Positions 48,701 to 59,569 of a stretch of DNA of 64,000 nt are shown piece by piece. The DNA lies in NCBI RefSeq assembly GCF_932526225.1, contig NC_064034.1:9239387-9303386 (forward strand). The letters are read 5' to 3'. Position numbers and translations under genes: made by a program. Position 1 is the first letter of the stretch; every line of letters starts with the position of its first letter. The notes below the pieces were generated by a model, which was not told the origin of the DNA, made no database searches, and saw only the letters and a program-made list of their open reading frames with translations. The stretch comes from Nematostella vectensis. Lineage: Eukaryota > Cnidaria > Anthozoa > Actiniaria > Edwardsiidae.

Positions 48701-51001
48701 CCCCCTGACACCCATTTTCCCAGGACGTCCCTCACCTTTGACATACCTTAAACCCTAGACGCCCCTGACCCTTGACAACCATCACCAGCGAGAAATTAAT
48801 CATCTCCGACATACCTTTCACCCTAGACGTCCCTGACCCTTGACAACCATCACCAGCGAGATATTAATCATCTGCGACATACCTTACACCCAAGACTCCC
48901 CTGACCCTTGACAACCATTTTCCCAGGACACCCCTCACCTTTGACATACCTTCCAACCTAGACGCCCCTGACCCTTGACAACCATCACCAGCGAGATATT
49001 AATCATCTCCGACACACCTTACACCCAAGACTCCCCTGACCCTTGACAACCATCACCAGCGAGATATTAATCATCTCCGACATACCTTACACCCTAGACG
49101 CCCCTAACCCTTGACAACCATCACCAGCGAGATATTAATCATCTCCGACATACCTTAAACCCTAGACGCCCCTAAACCTTGACAACCATCACCAGCGAGA
49201 TATTAATCATCTCCGACATACCTTCCAGCCTAGACGCCTCTAACCCTTGACAACCATCACCAGCGAGATATTAATTAACTGTGACATACCTTACACCCTC
49301 GACAACCTTTACTCCTAAAACCCATTAATCCTCTCCTCTTGTGACACCAATTAACCCGGAACTTTCCTGACACCCATTAACCCCAGGACATCCCTCACAT
49401 GTGACATACCTTACATTCTCGGCGACCTTAACCCCTGAAACCCAGCGAGATATTAATAGGCTGTGACGTACCTCACACGCTCGACACGCTCGACACACTT
49501 TACCCCTTGACTACCATCACTCCCTCCTCTGTGTCACCCATTACCCTGGAACATTCCTCACCTGTGACATACCTTACACCCTAGACTCCCCTGACCCTTA
49601 ACAACCATCACCAGCGAGATATTAATCATCTGCGACATACCTTACACCCTAGACGCCCCTAACCCTTGACAACCATCACCAGCGAGATATTAATCACCTG
49701 TGACATACCTTACACCCTCGGCAACCTTAACCCCTGAAACCCAGCGAGATATTAATAAGCTGTGACGTACCTCACACGCTCGACTCGCTCGACACACTTA
49801 ACCCCTTGACTACCATCACTCCCTCCTCTGTGTCACCCATTACCCTGGAACATTCCTCACCTGTGACATACCTTACACCCTAGACTCCCCCTTTCCCCTG
49901 AAACCCATCACCCCCTGACATCCCTTACCTCCGTCACGCTAATTACACCATCACCGTCATAGTCCCACTCTCTATACGTCTCTTCAGTCGTCGCCTCTAT
50001 TTTCATGCCGATCTCTGGGTCTTGAACCTCACTAGTGTCCATTCCCTGGCGGACACTCTGGTCTATGATCTGTTGGCACTCGGCGTCCGACAGGAATTCT
50101 GGGATTTCTGAAAAAGATGAAAACAAAGCAATTTAAGATCATATAAATCAGTGTTGATTAATGGCACTGTTATAGTATTAAGGATAAAAAAGATTCTGAG
50201 GCCCTTTTTTGTTTATTCAAGGTGCGCGGATATTGTAATATGAGCTAGTGTGTGTATGGGCACGTCTTTCTATCTGTGCTATTACTCTAAAACATTTCTT
50301 CACGATAAAGGTTCTCTTATCAGTTCTTACCAAAAATGGGCGGATGTAGACTTCTCGTGTGGACCTGATAGAGTTTTCCAGGCACCAGCTCCATTTGTTG
50401 AACATGACCAACCTTTTGACATAAGCGAAAAGGGAATCGAGATTATTCTCAATCCTCAAAAGGACTATCATCACAACCAAGTACACTGTTCATAACCAAA
50501 GAGACAAACTCGATATTGCTTTACTTTAAAAACAATAACAACGAACGATATATTTTGCAGCATAATTAACAGGGTTCTAATGTCGCTTTTTCGACACGTT
50601 TCAAAGAAAAGTACAGTAACCATTTCTAACAAAATGACCTTGACTCCCTGTAGGCGGGGGAGGGTTTTGAAGTGTTTATAGCGATCTTCATAACTCCGCG
50701 CCTGCTCTTTTCCCACGTCCACACGTTTCTCATCCCGAATGGGTATGGTAGTATTCGGTATCTCTTCTTTCCCCTCCCCCCGTGAGCATCTCGAGGACTT
50801 TGCATTTGAAGTGGTTTTTGAGACGTTTGTATTTTGTCTTGCTTGTTGTCGTGAGTAAGGAGTTGCGAGGAAAACTCCGATAACAATAGCAACGAACGCC
50901 ATCGTACAAACAGTCACAGTAACATGAGATTGGAAAGTCGGTTTAGACTTTTCCGTGTTCAGCTTTGGTGTTTCTCTCTTCTTCTTTTTATGGGAAGCCA
51001 T
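45786..51001 (-). CDS. P4HTM: Transmembrane prolyl 4-hydroxylase (P4HTM-like), gene B
   Basis: Ten minus-strand exons: 50,639-51,001, 50,331-50,412, 49,929-50,107, 48,405-48,466, 48,068-48,102, 47,687-47,837, 47,218-47,275, 46,891-47,003, 46,159-46,249 and 45,786-46,067; 471 aa. The N-terminus is Lys-rich and cytosolic, followed by an anchor at about residues 27-47 (VTVTVCTMAFVAIVIGVFLA) and a stem with VGHVQQM. EF-hands are D197-E208 (DYDGDGVISVTE) and D236-E247 (DKNGNGVMDLNE). The catalytic motifs are complete: H323-H-D325 (GHYHCHHDSQ), His432 (TYHGGC) and Lys442 (RGRKW). The enzyme is therefore predicted active in the ER lumen. The helical segment in exon 6 is about ten residues shorter than in A, C and D. 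Exon 8 uses a GC donor (AG|gcaagt), and the exon 1 donor is weak (AAG|gtcatt). It is head-to-head with gene C. Confidence 0.92.
46470..46663. mobile_element. 194-bp foldback element in gene B intron 8
   Basis: Outer arms GCCTAGTG...CACTAGGC, then ACATAACGACATGG and GCGCGCGCACT in the left arm, with their complements at the right (AGTGCGCGCG, CCATGTCGTTATGT). The internal copy ACATAACGACATGG adds a second stem. Non-coding. Confidence 0.75.
47445..47725 (-). repeat. 76-bp repeat of the exon 6 tail and donor (gene B)
   Basis: Four units at exact 76-bp steps ('cgac' at 47,451, 47,527, 47,603 and 47,679 on the plus strand). On the minus strand each carries CATAGGGCGATAC then the exon 6 end and AG|gtgagtcg. 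The exon-bordering unit and the farthest unit keep GT; one is now GC (AG|gcgagt) and one is broken. Confidence 0.88.
48690..49928 (-). repeat. 68-bp minisatellite starting at the exon 3 donor (gene B intron 3)
   Basis: About 15-17 imperfect units with 'gacaaccatcaccagcgaga', 'tattaatcatctccgacata' and 'ccttacaccctagacgcccc'. On the minus strand each has GTAAGGTATGTC, close to the true donor start gtaagggatgtc at 49,928, where the array begins. This is the same position in the gene as the 52-bp array of gene A. Confidence 0.85.
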
Positions 51002-52458
51002 GGCGAGGGCTGATAGCGGATGGATTTGGTAAAGTATCCGAGTCGCTTAATAGCCTACATATCAGCATTTGCATAACGCTAGGAGTCAGTAATTTACTCT
51101 TTTCGTGACATTTCAATAATTCATGCAACACCAGAAAATTGTCTGTCTAATAACAATATATAACAAGCAATAAATCAAATTTACTGGACGACATTACAAC
51201 TATAATACTAAACAAGTATTTTTCGTTTTTATAAGGATAAAGTATTCCACAAAATACAGAAGTAAAAAAACACCTTAAAGGATAAAACATTGAATTTGTA
51301 AATGCGCGGCCATATTATGAGCAATGTAATAAAATAAAATAACAAAACCCGGTTCTGTGCGGTGTCATAATTGCCAATCATGTTCTTCCTATTTCACTTA
51401 TTAAAAGGCAATAATTGAAATCTGTTACCATGATAATTAATCTATGCCTTCCTGACTACTTAATGGTCGGGTCCCACGCACTAGTTATCAAGTGATCAAT
51501 CGTAGATAAAGAGCGGCATGAGAAAGTTCCCTAAAAGGCTTGCATAATGTAACAGCTATGTACTAGAGTGTTAAATGCTTAACGGATTAAAAAGATATAT
51601 AAATTCGAGACGCAGCTATAATCGGAAGCTGCTGTGTAAGGACTTAACAAATTATTATTGGGCGCTTGTTTTAGATTTGCACTGAGGTGGTGGGGCGAAT
51701 GTTCGTGAACTGATTTGATTTATCTGCTGTGATTTAAAGGACTACCACAAAGGAAGAATAATTGACAGTTTAAAAGACCAAGATAGATAGTTGTCGTACG
51801 AAACGACGAAAGTTCGTTTCTCGTCACGACCAATGAAATGGCTTAGAAGAAAAATGGAAGTAGTAGGAATAGAAAAGATTGTCTTCTCAAATGATAGAGA
51901 CAAAAAAAAAAGATTAAAATGTTAATAATAAAGCATTTATCCTTTTTTCTTTTCGATCGCACTGGGTAGTAATAATGGTTGCATCTTTTAAGGATAAACT
52001 CTGTAAATTGTCATGAATCAAATACTTTTTTCAATCAAAGTTGCGAGCTTTCATCATCGCCGTCTAGCGCAGTCCTATGAAAACTCGTCACACCATTCCA
52101 CGGTTACTCATCCTCGAAGAAAATAAAAACAAAAATCCAGTAAACATTATACAATCCGTAAAAACTAACCACAGCAATGAATAGCGCTCTTTGAAGCGTT
52201 CACGTGTTATAAATACTAAATCGGCCAAGCGTGGCGCGACGGGTAGCTTAACTAGCGTTCGCAGAACCAGCAAACTGCACTTTCGCAGCCAATCAGCGAT
52301 AGGAATGACGACCAAGAACAAAAGAAAGCCCGTCGATTGTTGGCAAAACCGTGCGCTTGGATGCTCTTGTTTTGGGGTTAGCTTGGGTCAATAATTTATA
52401 CCGGATTCATGGTCTTGCAACTTTCCGTTGCTCGAAAAAGGATTGGTTATTACTTCCC
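51002..52458. promoter_or_regulatory. Divergent promoter region between genes B and C
   Basis: A 1.46-kb head-to-head intergenic region. It must contain the 5'UTRs and promoters of both genes, possibly shared. No TATA box or HRE can be assigned reliably; core ACGTG-type sites were not scored. No gene seen. Confidence 0.35.
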
Positions 52459-55400
52459 ATGGGGGGAATACGGGCTATGAAATGGACTTGGTTTGTTATT
52501 TGGATTGTATCATCATGTTATAATAGTTTTATCCTGGCAGAGGAGACCAGATCAACATTAGGGACTTGTTCAAGTAAAGGGAGCGATGGCAATGACGGGA
52601 TTTGTGATCCCGGCGAGGAAAACAAGTACAAAAAAGATAAGAACTTAGACAATTATGCGTCTACGGCGAGTTTCCTGGATGAGAAACTGCGAGACCTGGA
52701 GTTCAAGAACACTAGTAGTACATCAAATAATTCGGCAGCTACTGGGCAGGAAGCATCTGAAGAATGGCCGAATCTACAGATACCAGTGCTAGATGGCGTA
52801 AAGGTAACCGAAAGAAGATCGTTCACGCGAATATCTTGTACAGTAGGAGACGTTCAATGCATAACGATTACAACTAATGGCATAGAAAGCTATCTCAAGT
52901 AGAATTTGAGACCGAATTTGTTTTAAGGTAGTTAAAATCCTTAAGCATTAAGTGTAATTGGATGCCGTAAATTTTCCTCATATATTTTTTCTTTACACTT
53001 AAAAAATGCGTAAGTGCAGGAGTTCATAGAACAGTGCTCGATACAAAGGTATAGAATGTGATAAATGATGAGTGGGCGACCACGCAACAGGTTGGAAGGG
53101 ATGAAACTGTAGTTTGCGTTTTTTTTTATCATACCCACATATATATACATATCATTCAAAAAAAACTTAGTGATGTTTTGATGTTTAAGGTTGGTCACGT
53201 GCAAGAGGTTGAAGTCACGCCCGGTGTCAAACGACAAATCAAGACCTTGAGCATGAGGCCGCCCATATTTGGTAAGAGTTTGTGCCAGAACATATTTGGT
53301 AAGAGTTTATACCAGACCATATTTGGTAACACTTTGTACCAGATCATATTTGGTAAGAGTTTGTGCCAGACCATATTTCGTAAGAGTTTGTGCCGCATAT
53401 ACATTTACCTGTTATCAAGGGCGTGATGAGGGTCGGATGGACTAGGCACGTGCAACGATAACAAGCCTAACCCTAGGATTATATGGATTTGTCATCTATA
53501 TGGCAATCAGCCATTGACCAATACCTGTGCAACACTACTTAGCCACCACATACCTTTCTGCTTTATACCTGCGAGTGCACCACTCAGCTAATTCTTGCCA
53601 TACCCCTTGTAAATACACATGTATATACACTACTATGACCCTGTACCGAATGATATTGAAGCTGAGTGACACTTTTATAGAAATCCCAGACTTCCTTTCG
53701 CCCCTGGAGTGTGATTTCATCACGGCGCTGGCAGAACGCAAGGGCCTGGGCCCTAATGACAAGGCAACGCATAACGAGGGGGTGACATTCGAGGACCCTG
53801 AAAACACATTCACCAATTGGGACTACAACGGCGACGGGTTCATCGACGCGCAGGAGGTTCGTAGTCTCGTGTATTGGAAATTACGCAAGCAGCCGCCATC
53901 CTAGCAATCTACGCGTGATAAAGCATCCGTTTCCATCGCCTGATTTGGAAAAGCCATTGTGATATATTCGATTTAATTTGGTAAATGAAGTATTAAACTT
54001 TGTTTTTTAGTGATTATTTTGAGAATTCTTCACATACTTTGTATTCCAATGTTAAGAAAACAACAAGAAGGCGGACTTTAAGTGAGCATAAGACTCTTTC
54101 GAGCATCATGTGTCTTCCCGGCTGGCACACCTAGGATAGCTAGCATAATGTTTATTGGTTTTCTTTTTCCAGATAGTGCTTCTTCCGGGAAAGATCGACC
54201 TTAAATTCGATGAAAAGGACGCCAAGAAGATGTAAGTATTAGTTACCAGAGAACTTGAACAAACACGTTTCTAGGCGACGTAGGGCAACAGCAAGAATGA
54301 CTGTTACCTTATACCCCTCCTTTGTATTTACAGGTTTTTAGAACTAGGCATGGACAAGGATAATAACGGTAGGTCAGAAATGTTTAGAGAAGGAAACGAA
54401 CGATGCAGCAATGATATAAAAATAATGTGTGTGCAGGCAGGTAGAGTCTTATTTCTCATAAGTTTACTTTTACCAAAGGGAAAATCGATTTGGAGGAGCT
54501 CAAAAATACCGAACTCAGCAAAATCAAAGAATACTTCTTAGAGCGCCTGCAAGACAATGATCAGCGGCGTAACGCGACCAGTACGCAGGCGTGGCTGTGG
54601 CATGACGACGACGAGTTGCTAAGATACCAGCCGGATTTGATGGACAGGTTCCACGAGAGGTAAGTAAAGCCTGATTTTTCCTATGGATATGTACAACGGA
54701 TATTATCCGTTTGGTTTTAACAATGTGATATTTTCAGATTGGAAGCAATAACTAAGATTCCTAAAGAAATCATCGAGGAGAGCGAACCTCTACAGGTGGG
54801 TTAGAAAGAGAGATTTGCGATAGCTCAGTGGCACCGGCTTCGCTTCTTAAGCAAGTGGACCAGGGTTCAATCCCAGATCAGATCAAATTTGGGGATTTTT
54901 TTCCATAGGTGTAAAAACATAGAAGCCAGTGTTGCACCTTTACGCCTTGTTATTTGCCCCTCTGTATTTGTGATTGAATGTCGGATTCTTACTAAAGGTA
55001 TCGACTGTATTCAGGTGTTAAGGTATAACCAAGGTAGCTACCACTACTGCCAGCAAGACTCGGAGCCGAACGTGGTGCAAATACCGTGCTGCCAGTACGG
55101 AGATACCAAGCAGTGTCGGCTATGCAGGTAATAGAACCATGTCATGCACAATATGATGGCTTATACAAACGAACGGTAAGGGGAGAAAACCTGATTCATT
55201 TGTTGTTTGAAATGATATACGTGTGTTTCTCCTTCAGGTTTATATCGGTGGCGTATTTTCTAAATGACGTGGAGAACGGGGGAGAAATAGTATTTCCTTT
55301 GGCGAATAGCAAATTTGAGGTGAGGTTTTGAAAAATATTAGAAGCTTTTCATCCTTTTTATCCTATCCGTGTTCCTTTTCGCCCTATCTTTGTCCCTTTT

Positions 55401-57200
55401 CATCCTATCTATGTCCCTTTTTACCCCATCCGTGTGCTTTTTAACCCTATCCGTATGCCTTTTTCTGATCTCACCTTATCCTGTAGGATGACATCATGCA
55501 CAACACGGGGAACTGGACGGGATTCTTCACGTACTCCAAGACCACCGGAAGTCGCACAGCTTTTGATGTGCACCTGACGTTCCGCACAGATGGCGCCAAC
55601 AAGGTCCTGCAAGGAAATGGCACAGATGAGGGCGGCCAATTCGAGTTCACGGACAGTCTAGTGGCAGAAAACATCGTCAGGTAAACCACAGTACTGAGGG
55701 TGGGGAGAGGGGAGGAAGAGGGCACATATGTGGGTAGCCAATTTGAGTTTACGGACAGCCGTGTGGCCGACATCGTCGTCAAGTATTATTATACTCGTGT
55801 AGTACTCTGCTTTCTCATTACCTGACTTCCTTAGCCAGGGGCGTGGCGGGGAGGGAAAAACAGCTTCTTCAAAAAAGTACACAAACTGGAGGAAAAACGT
55901 TTGCGAAGGCAACGTTTGCTTGAACATCCACACAAAAGTTCTACTGTGAAGCTCCTTGCTTTTTCTCCATTGGCGCCGACTCTCTTTGCTAGTGTCGGCA
56001 ATCCGTTTGTCAAAACTATACAAACTAATCAGCTCCAAATCTGCCAATTGCAGGTTCCGTAAGCGCTATGTGGACATGCGCCCCGAAGAACCGGTCCACA
56101 CCATCAAGTACGCCGGGCGGATCAAAGGGGGGTCTACCATAGAGGGCCTGTGGTGGGTACCAGGCCACCCCAGGATGCACGGCAAATTCTTCATGTACTA
56201 CAAGAAATACGACGTAAGTTGGTAAAGTTACTAAAAGGATTATGAGGTCCGCTGCACATAGATGGTCCTTTTCTGTATTGTTAATCCAGGGTGATTTAGA
56301 CAAAGAACACAGCCAACAACCTGTCCTTAGCGACGTCTTGAACGGGCAGAACGGCAAAGTTTTACACGTCCTCTTCACGACGCGAGCCTAAAGGCTGGTT
56401 CTCACTAAGAGATCAAGCACAGAAGCAACAACAAAAAATGCAAGGTTAAAGACAAGCGCTGGCGTGCCAGCTTAAACGGAAAATTACGTGCGTCGCGTTT
56501 GCGTCCTAGTGAGAACCAACCAACAAGACTTAGGTCTTGCGTGAATTCAGTGCACGCCAGCATCCCATTGCGATTGTCAGTTTTGTTGATGTAACCTGCT
56601 CATCTTCTTCGTAATCAGAAATGGGTGGACCGTCAACTACAGAAGTGCGACACAAGCGCGTATTGTCCAAAAGCCAGCCTCTCCATCAAACCCAAGAAAG
56701 GCACCGCCCTAATGTGGTACAATCACAACACAAACAAAGACGGATGGATCGGTTCCCTTGACGACAAGTGTTACTTTGGCAACTGTGACGTCATAAGGGG
56801 CGACAAATGGATAGCGACAAGCTGGATTAACGTCATTGGCGACGGGAACACCACTCTACGCGCGTGGCGAAGTGGGAAGAACTGGCTGTCTGTCCTGAAC
56901 CGCGCAAAGCACACGGACATGCTTGCTAAAATGAAGCGAGAGAAGAAAAACGAAGAGACGGACGTCATCCAGGAGGCGTTCATGAAAGACATGAAAGAGA
57001 AAAAAAACTTTGCGCCGACCGAGAACAGGCAGCCCGAGCGGCATGTGCTGAACGCTGTGACGTCACTCTTGAATAAGCTGAATGATCAGGGGATCAGGGA
57101 CGTGTCCAAGAAGATCCACGAGAAGCTCAGCATGACGTGCATCCCACTTGTTCTCAACCACGAGGGCAAGATCAGGGTCGTGGACGGGAGCACAGAGTAA
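52459..57200 (+). CDS. P4HTM-like pseudoenzyme with inserted 118-residue module, gene C
   Basis: Twelve plus-strand exons: 52,459-52,803, 53,190-53,271, 53,681-53,856, 54,173-54,231, 54,334-54,368, 54,479-54,659, 54,738-54,795, 55,015-55,127, 55,238-55,319, 55,487-55,680, 56,054-56,213 and 56,619-57,200; 688 aa. An N-terminal hydrophobic stretch (WFVIWIVSSCYNSFILA) acts as signal peptide or anchor. EF-hands D190-E201 and D228-E239 are canonical. The HxD motif is Q325-Q-D327 and the distal His is Phe548 (CYFGNC), while Lys558 (RGDKW) remains, so iron binding should be lost. Exons 10-11 (residues 378-495) are a phase 0-0 pair inserted in the barrel with no counterpart in A or B. The C-terminus is extended by about 120 residues, Lys/Glu-rich. 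The ATG at 52,459 has a good context (cccATGg); 52,477 is an alternative. The exon 3 donor is weak (GAG|gttcgt). Confidence 0.88.
53264..53398 (+). repeat. 27-bp repeat of the exon 2 donor (gene C)
   Basis: Five units of CATATTTG|gtaagagtttgtgccaga. Donor GTs lie at 53,272, 53,299, 53,326, 53,353 and 53,380, exactly 27 bp apart. All stay open and in the same phase, so use of a later donor would add 9, 18, 27 or 36 residues after ...PPIF. Confidence 0.9.
54812..54890 (+). other. tRNA-like sequence (pol III box A/B) in gene C intron 7
   Basis: Contains TAGCTCAGTGG (box A-like) and GGTTCAATCCC (box B-like) at a tRNA-like spacing of about 35 bases. The T-stem and anticodon stem do not pair well and no CCA is present. 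A decayed tRNA or the head of a tRNA-derived SINE is more likely than a working tRNA. Confidence 0.5.
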
Positions 57201-57847
57201 ATGGCTTTTCTACCGTTAATATAGTTCTGTTCGGGATACCTGTGGTTAGGCAATAAGGCTCGTGGCTGGGATCTGATACTGCCTTGCGGTTGCCCTGTGG
57301 TAGGCGAGTCCCACCAAATCTGTGCATCTCGGGTCTTTTTGTGACTTCTATTTATGAAGTCGACACGTCGACGTTTTTATTTTGTGAATAAGACAGCCGT
57401 TTATACATTGATTTAAAACTATTAAGACTCGATAAATAGCGTTTGAAAGAATCTCATTATTTCACAAAATAATAGAGTTTTATAGTTAGCAAATTTTGTA
57501 AATATGCATTACGTTTACGAGAAGAGTTATATATAATGACAAGATCAATTAAATGTTTTTATACAATAAAAATAAAAGATAGAAACTGGCTAAAGTGGAA
57601 TTGCTTTCGTTTTGGAAGACACTTCGATTGAAGAAGTCTCAAGGGGAAACATGGCCAGATACAAAGGAAGGCCTTTGAACAAGAGGGAGGATGAGCGGTG
57701 GGGGCGAACAAATGCTCTCAAAACGCCACAACAGAAACTGTAATAGTAAGAAAAATAGCCACGACCAGCATCAATGACAAAAAGGTATCGCATGGTCTCA
57801 GATGATAACAAATATTGATCTTACTGACCCATGGAAGTACAACTATC
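57201..57847. other. 3' flank of gene C
   Basis: Two overlapping poly(A) signals (AATAAA at 57,565 and 57,571) probably end the gene C transcript. No other gene seen. Confidence 0.5.
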
Positions 57848-58778
57848 TCTACTGCTAATGTCGCACGGTTACTAATTTACGTGCGCATATTCGGCTGCTA
57901 ATGTCGCACGGTTACTAATTTAAGTGCGCCTATTCGGCTGTTAATGTCGTACGGTTACTAATTTAAGTGCGCCTATTCGGCTGTTAATGTCGTACGGTTA
58001 CTAATTTAAGTGCGCCTATTCGGCTGCTAATGTCGCACGATTACTAATTTAAGTGCGCCTATTCGGCTGCTAATGTCGTACGGTTACTAATTTAAGTGCG
58101 CCTATTCGGCTGTTAATGTCGTACGGTTACTAATTCAAGTGCGCCTATTCGGCTGCTAATGTCGTACGGTTACTAATTTAAGTGCGCCTATTCGGCTGCT
58201 AATGTCGTACGGTTACTAATTTAAGTGCGCCTATTCGGCTGCTAATGTCGCACGGTTACTAATTTAAGTGCGCCTATTCGGCTGTTAATGTCGTACGGTT
58301 ACTAATTTAAGTGCGCCTATTCGGCTGCTAATGTCGCACGGTTACTAATTTAAGTGCGCCTATTCGGCTGCTAATGTCGTACGGTTACTAATTTAAGTGC
58401 GCCTATTCGGCTGCTAATGTCGTACGGTTACTAATTTAAGTGCGCCTATTCGGCTGTTAATGTCGTACGGTTACTAATTTAAGTGCGCCTATTCGGCTGT
58501 TAATGTCGTACGGTTACTAATTTAAGTGCGCCTATTCGACTGCTAATATCGTACGGTTACTAATTCAAGTGCGCCTATTCGACTGCTAATGTCGCACGGT
58601 TAATAATTCAAGTGCGCCTATTTTACTGCTAATGTCGCACGGTTACTAATTTAAGTGCGCCTATTCGGCTGCTAATGTCGTACGGTTACTAATTTAAGTG
58701 CGCCCATTCGACTGCTCATATCGCACAATTACTAATTCAAGTGCGCCTATTTTACTGCTAATGTCGCACGGTTACTAA
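57848..58778. repeat. 43-bp minisatellite
   Basis: About 21 copies of a 43-bp unit: CTGCTAATGTCGYACGGTTA then CTAATTTAAGTGCGCCTATTCGG. The units are highly uniform, with divergence rising toward the right end. The last unit is interrupted by the element at 58,783, and a continuation (AGTGCGCCTTTCG...) is found after it at 59,400. Confidence 0.95.
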
Positions 58779-58782
58779 TTAA

Positions 58783-59395
58783 GGAGATTCGATACAGTTT
58801 CCCGAATCTCCAACTATCCAACTATCAATCTCAACTTTGCGGCCAAAAAAGCAAAAAAGTTCAATTTCTTCATTTTCAAAGTATCATATAGTCCCCGGAA
58901 TGGCCCCTAAAACTTACGATCAACAAAACCGATTGCTTTCATTTTTGACAGGCTTTTAAAAATAAGATAACAATGGTGAAAAATGGTGAACAATGGTGAA
59001 AAAATCCTTGCCCGCGTATGGATTTTTTTCGGGTGCGAATTTCAAAGTAGGTAAATAACAGAGTGACTAAAAATAAAAATTCCACAATTTCTCGGAATTC
59101 CTCTTATAGATTTTAATAAAACTTAAGTGTCGACCAAGGTCTGATGTACAATATCCGATAGCTTATTTATTAAAAATTTCCATGTAGCGAACAGCACTTC
59201 GCGAATAGTGAATTTAACGGGTTCGCCGTTCCGTTGCCATAGAAACAGCAATGTAAACACATGTTACATTTTTATAAAGTTCATCCCTAGGTTCATGGCA
59301 TGGCCAAATATTTTGATGATCCGATCCCTGTAGCAGAAGATACGAGTTGTGATATACAGGATGGTTGGGCATTCAGGAAACTGTATCGAATCCCC
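58783..59395. mobile_element. 613-bp piggyBac-type MITE with TTAA target duplication
   Basis: The left end GGAGATTCGATACAGTTTCC is mirrored by GGAAACTGTATCGAATCCCC at the right. TTAA lies immediately outside both ends (58,779-58,782 and 59,396-59,399), the hallmark of piggyBac-type insertion. It sits inside the last unit of the 43-bp minisatellite, whose own AATTTAAG supplied a TTAA-like site. No transposase. Confidence 0.85.
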
Positions 59396-59399
59396 TTAA

Positions 59400-59569
59400 A
59401 GTGCGCCTTTCGACTACTAACATTGCACGCTTGGCTAACGGTCCTTACCAGTAGACCTGTTGCAACCAGCCGCCCGCGACATCAATAAGTCATCTCATTT
59501 GAATACGACTTGAAGAATCGGAAATCGAGCGATTTATGATTCCACGGAACGCTTGGCCTTAACCCTAGA
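59400..59569. other. Short spacer upstream of gene D
   Basis: The first about 40 bases continue the 43-bp minisatellite in degenerate form. The remainder is the proximal promoter/5'UTR region of gene D. No motif assigned. Confidence 0.4.

Noticed and set aside
57848-58778. Whether the 43-bp array also carries amplified splice sites
   Set aside because: No exon abuts the array and its GT positions lack donor context, so it does not belong to the splice-site pattern.
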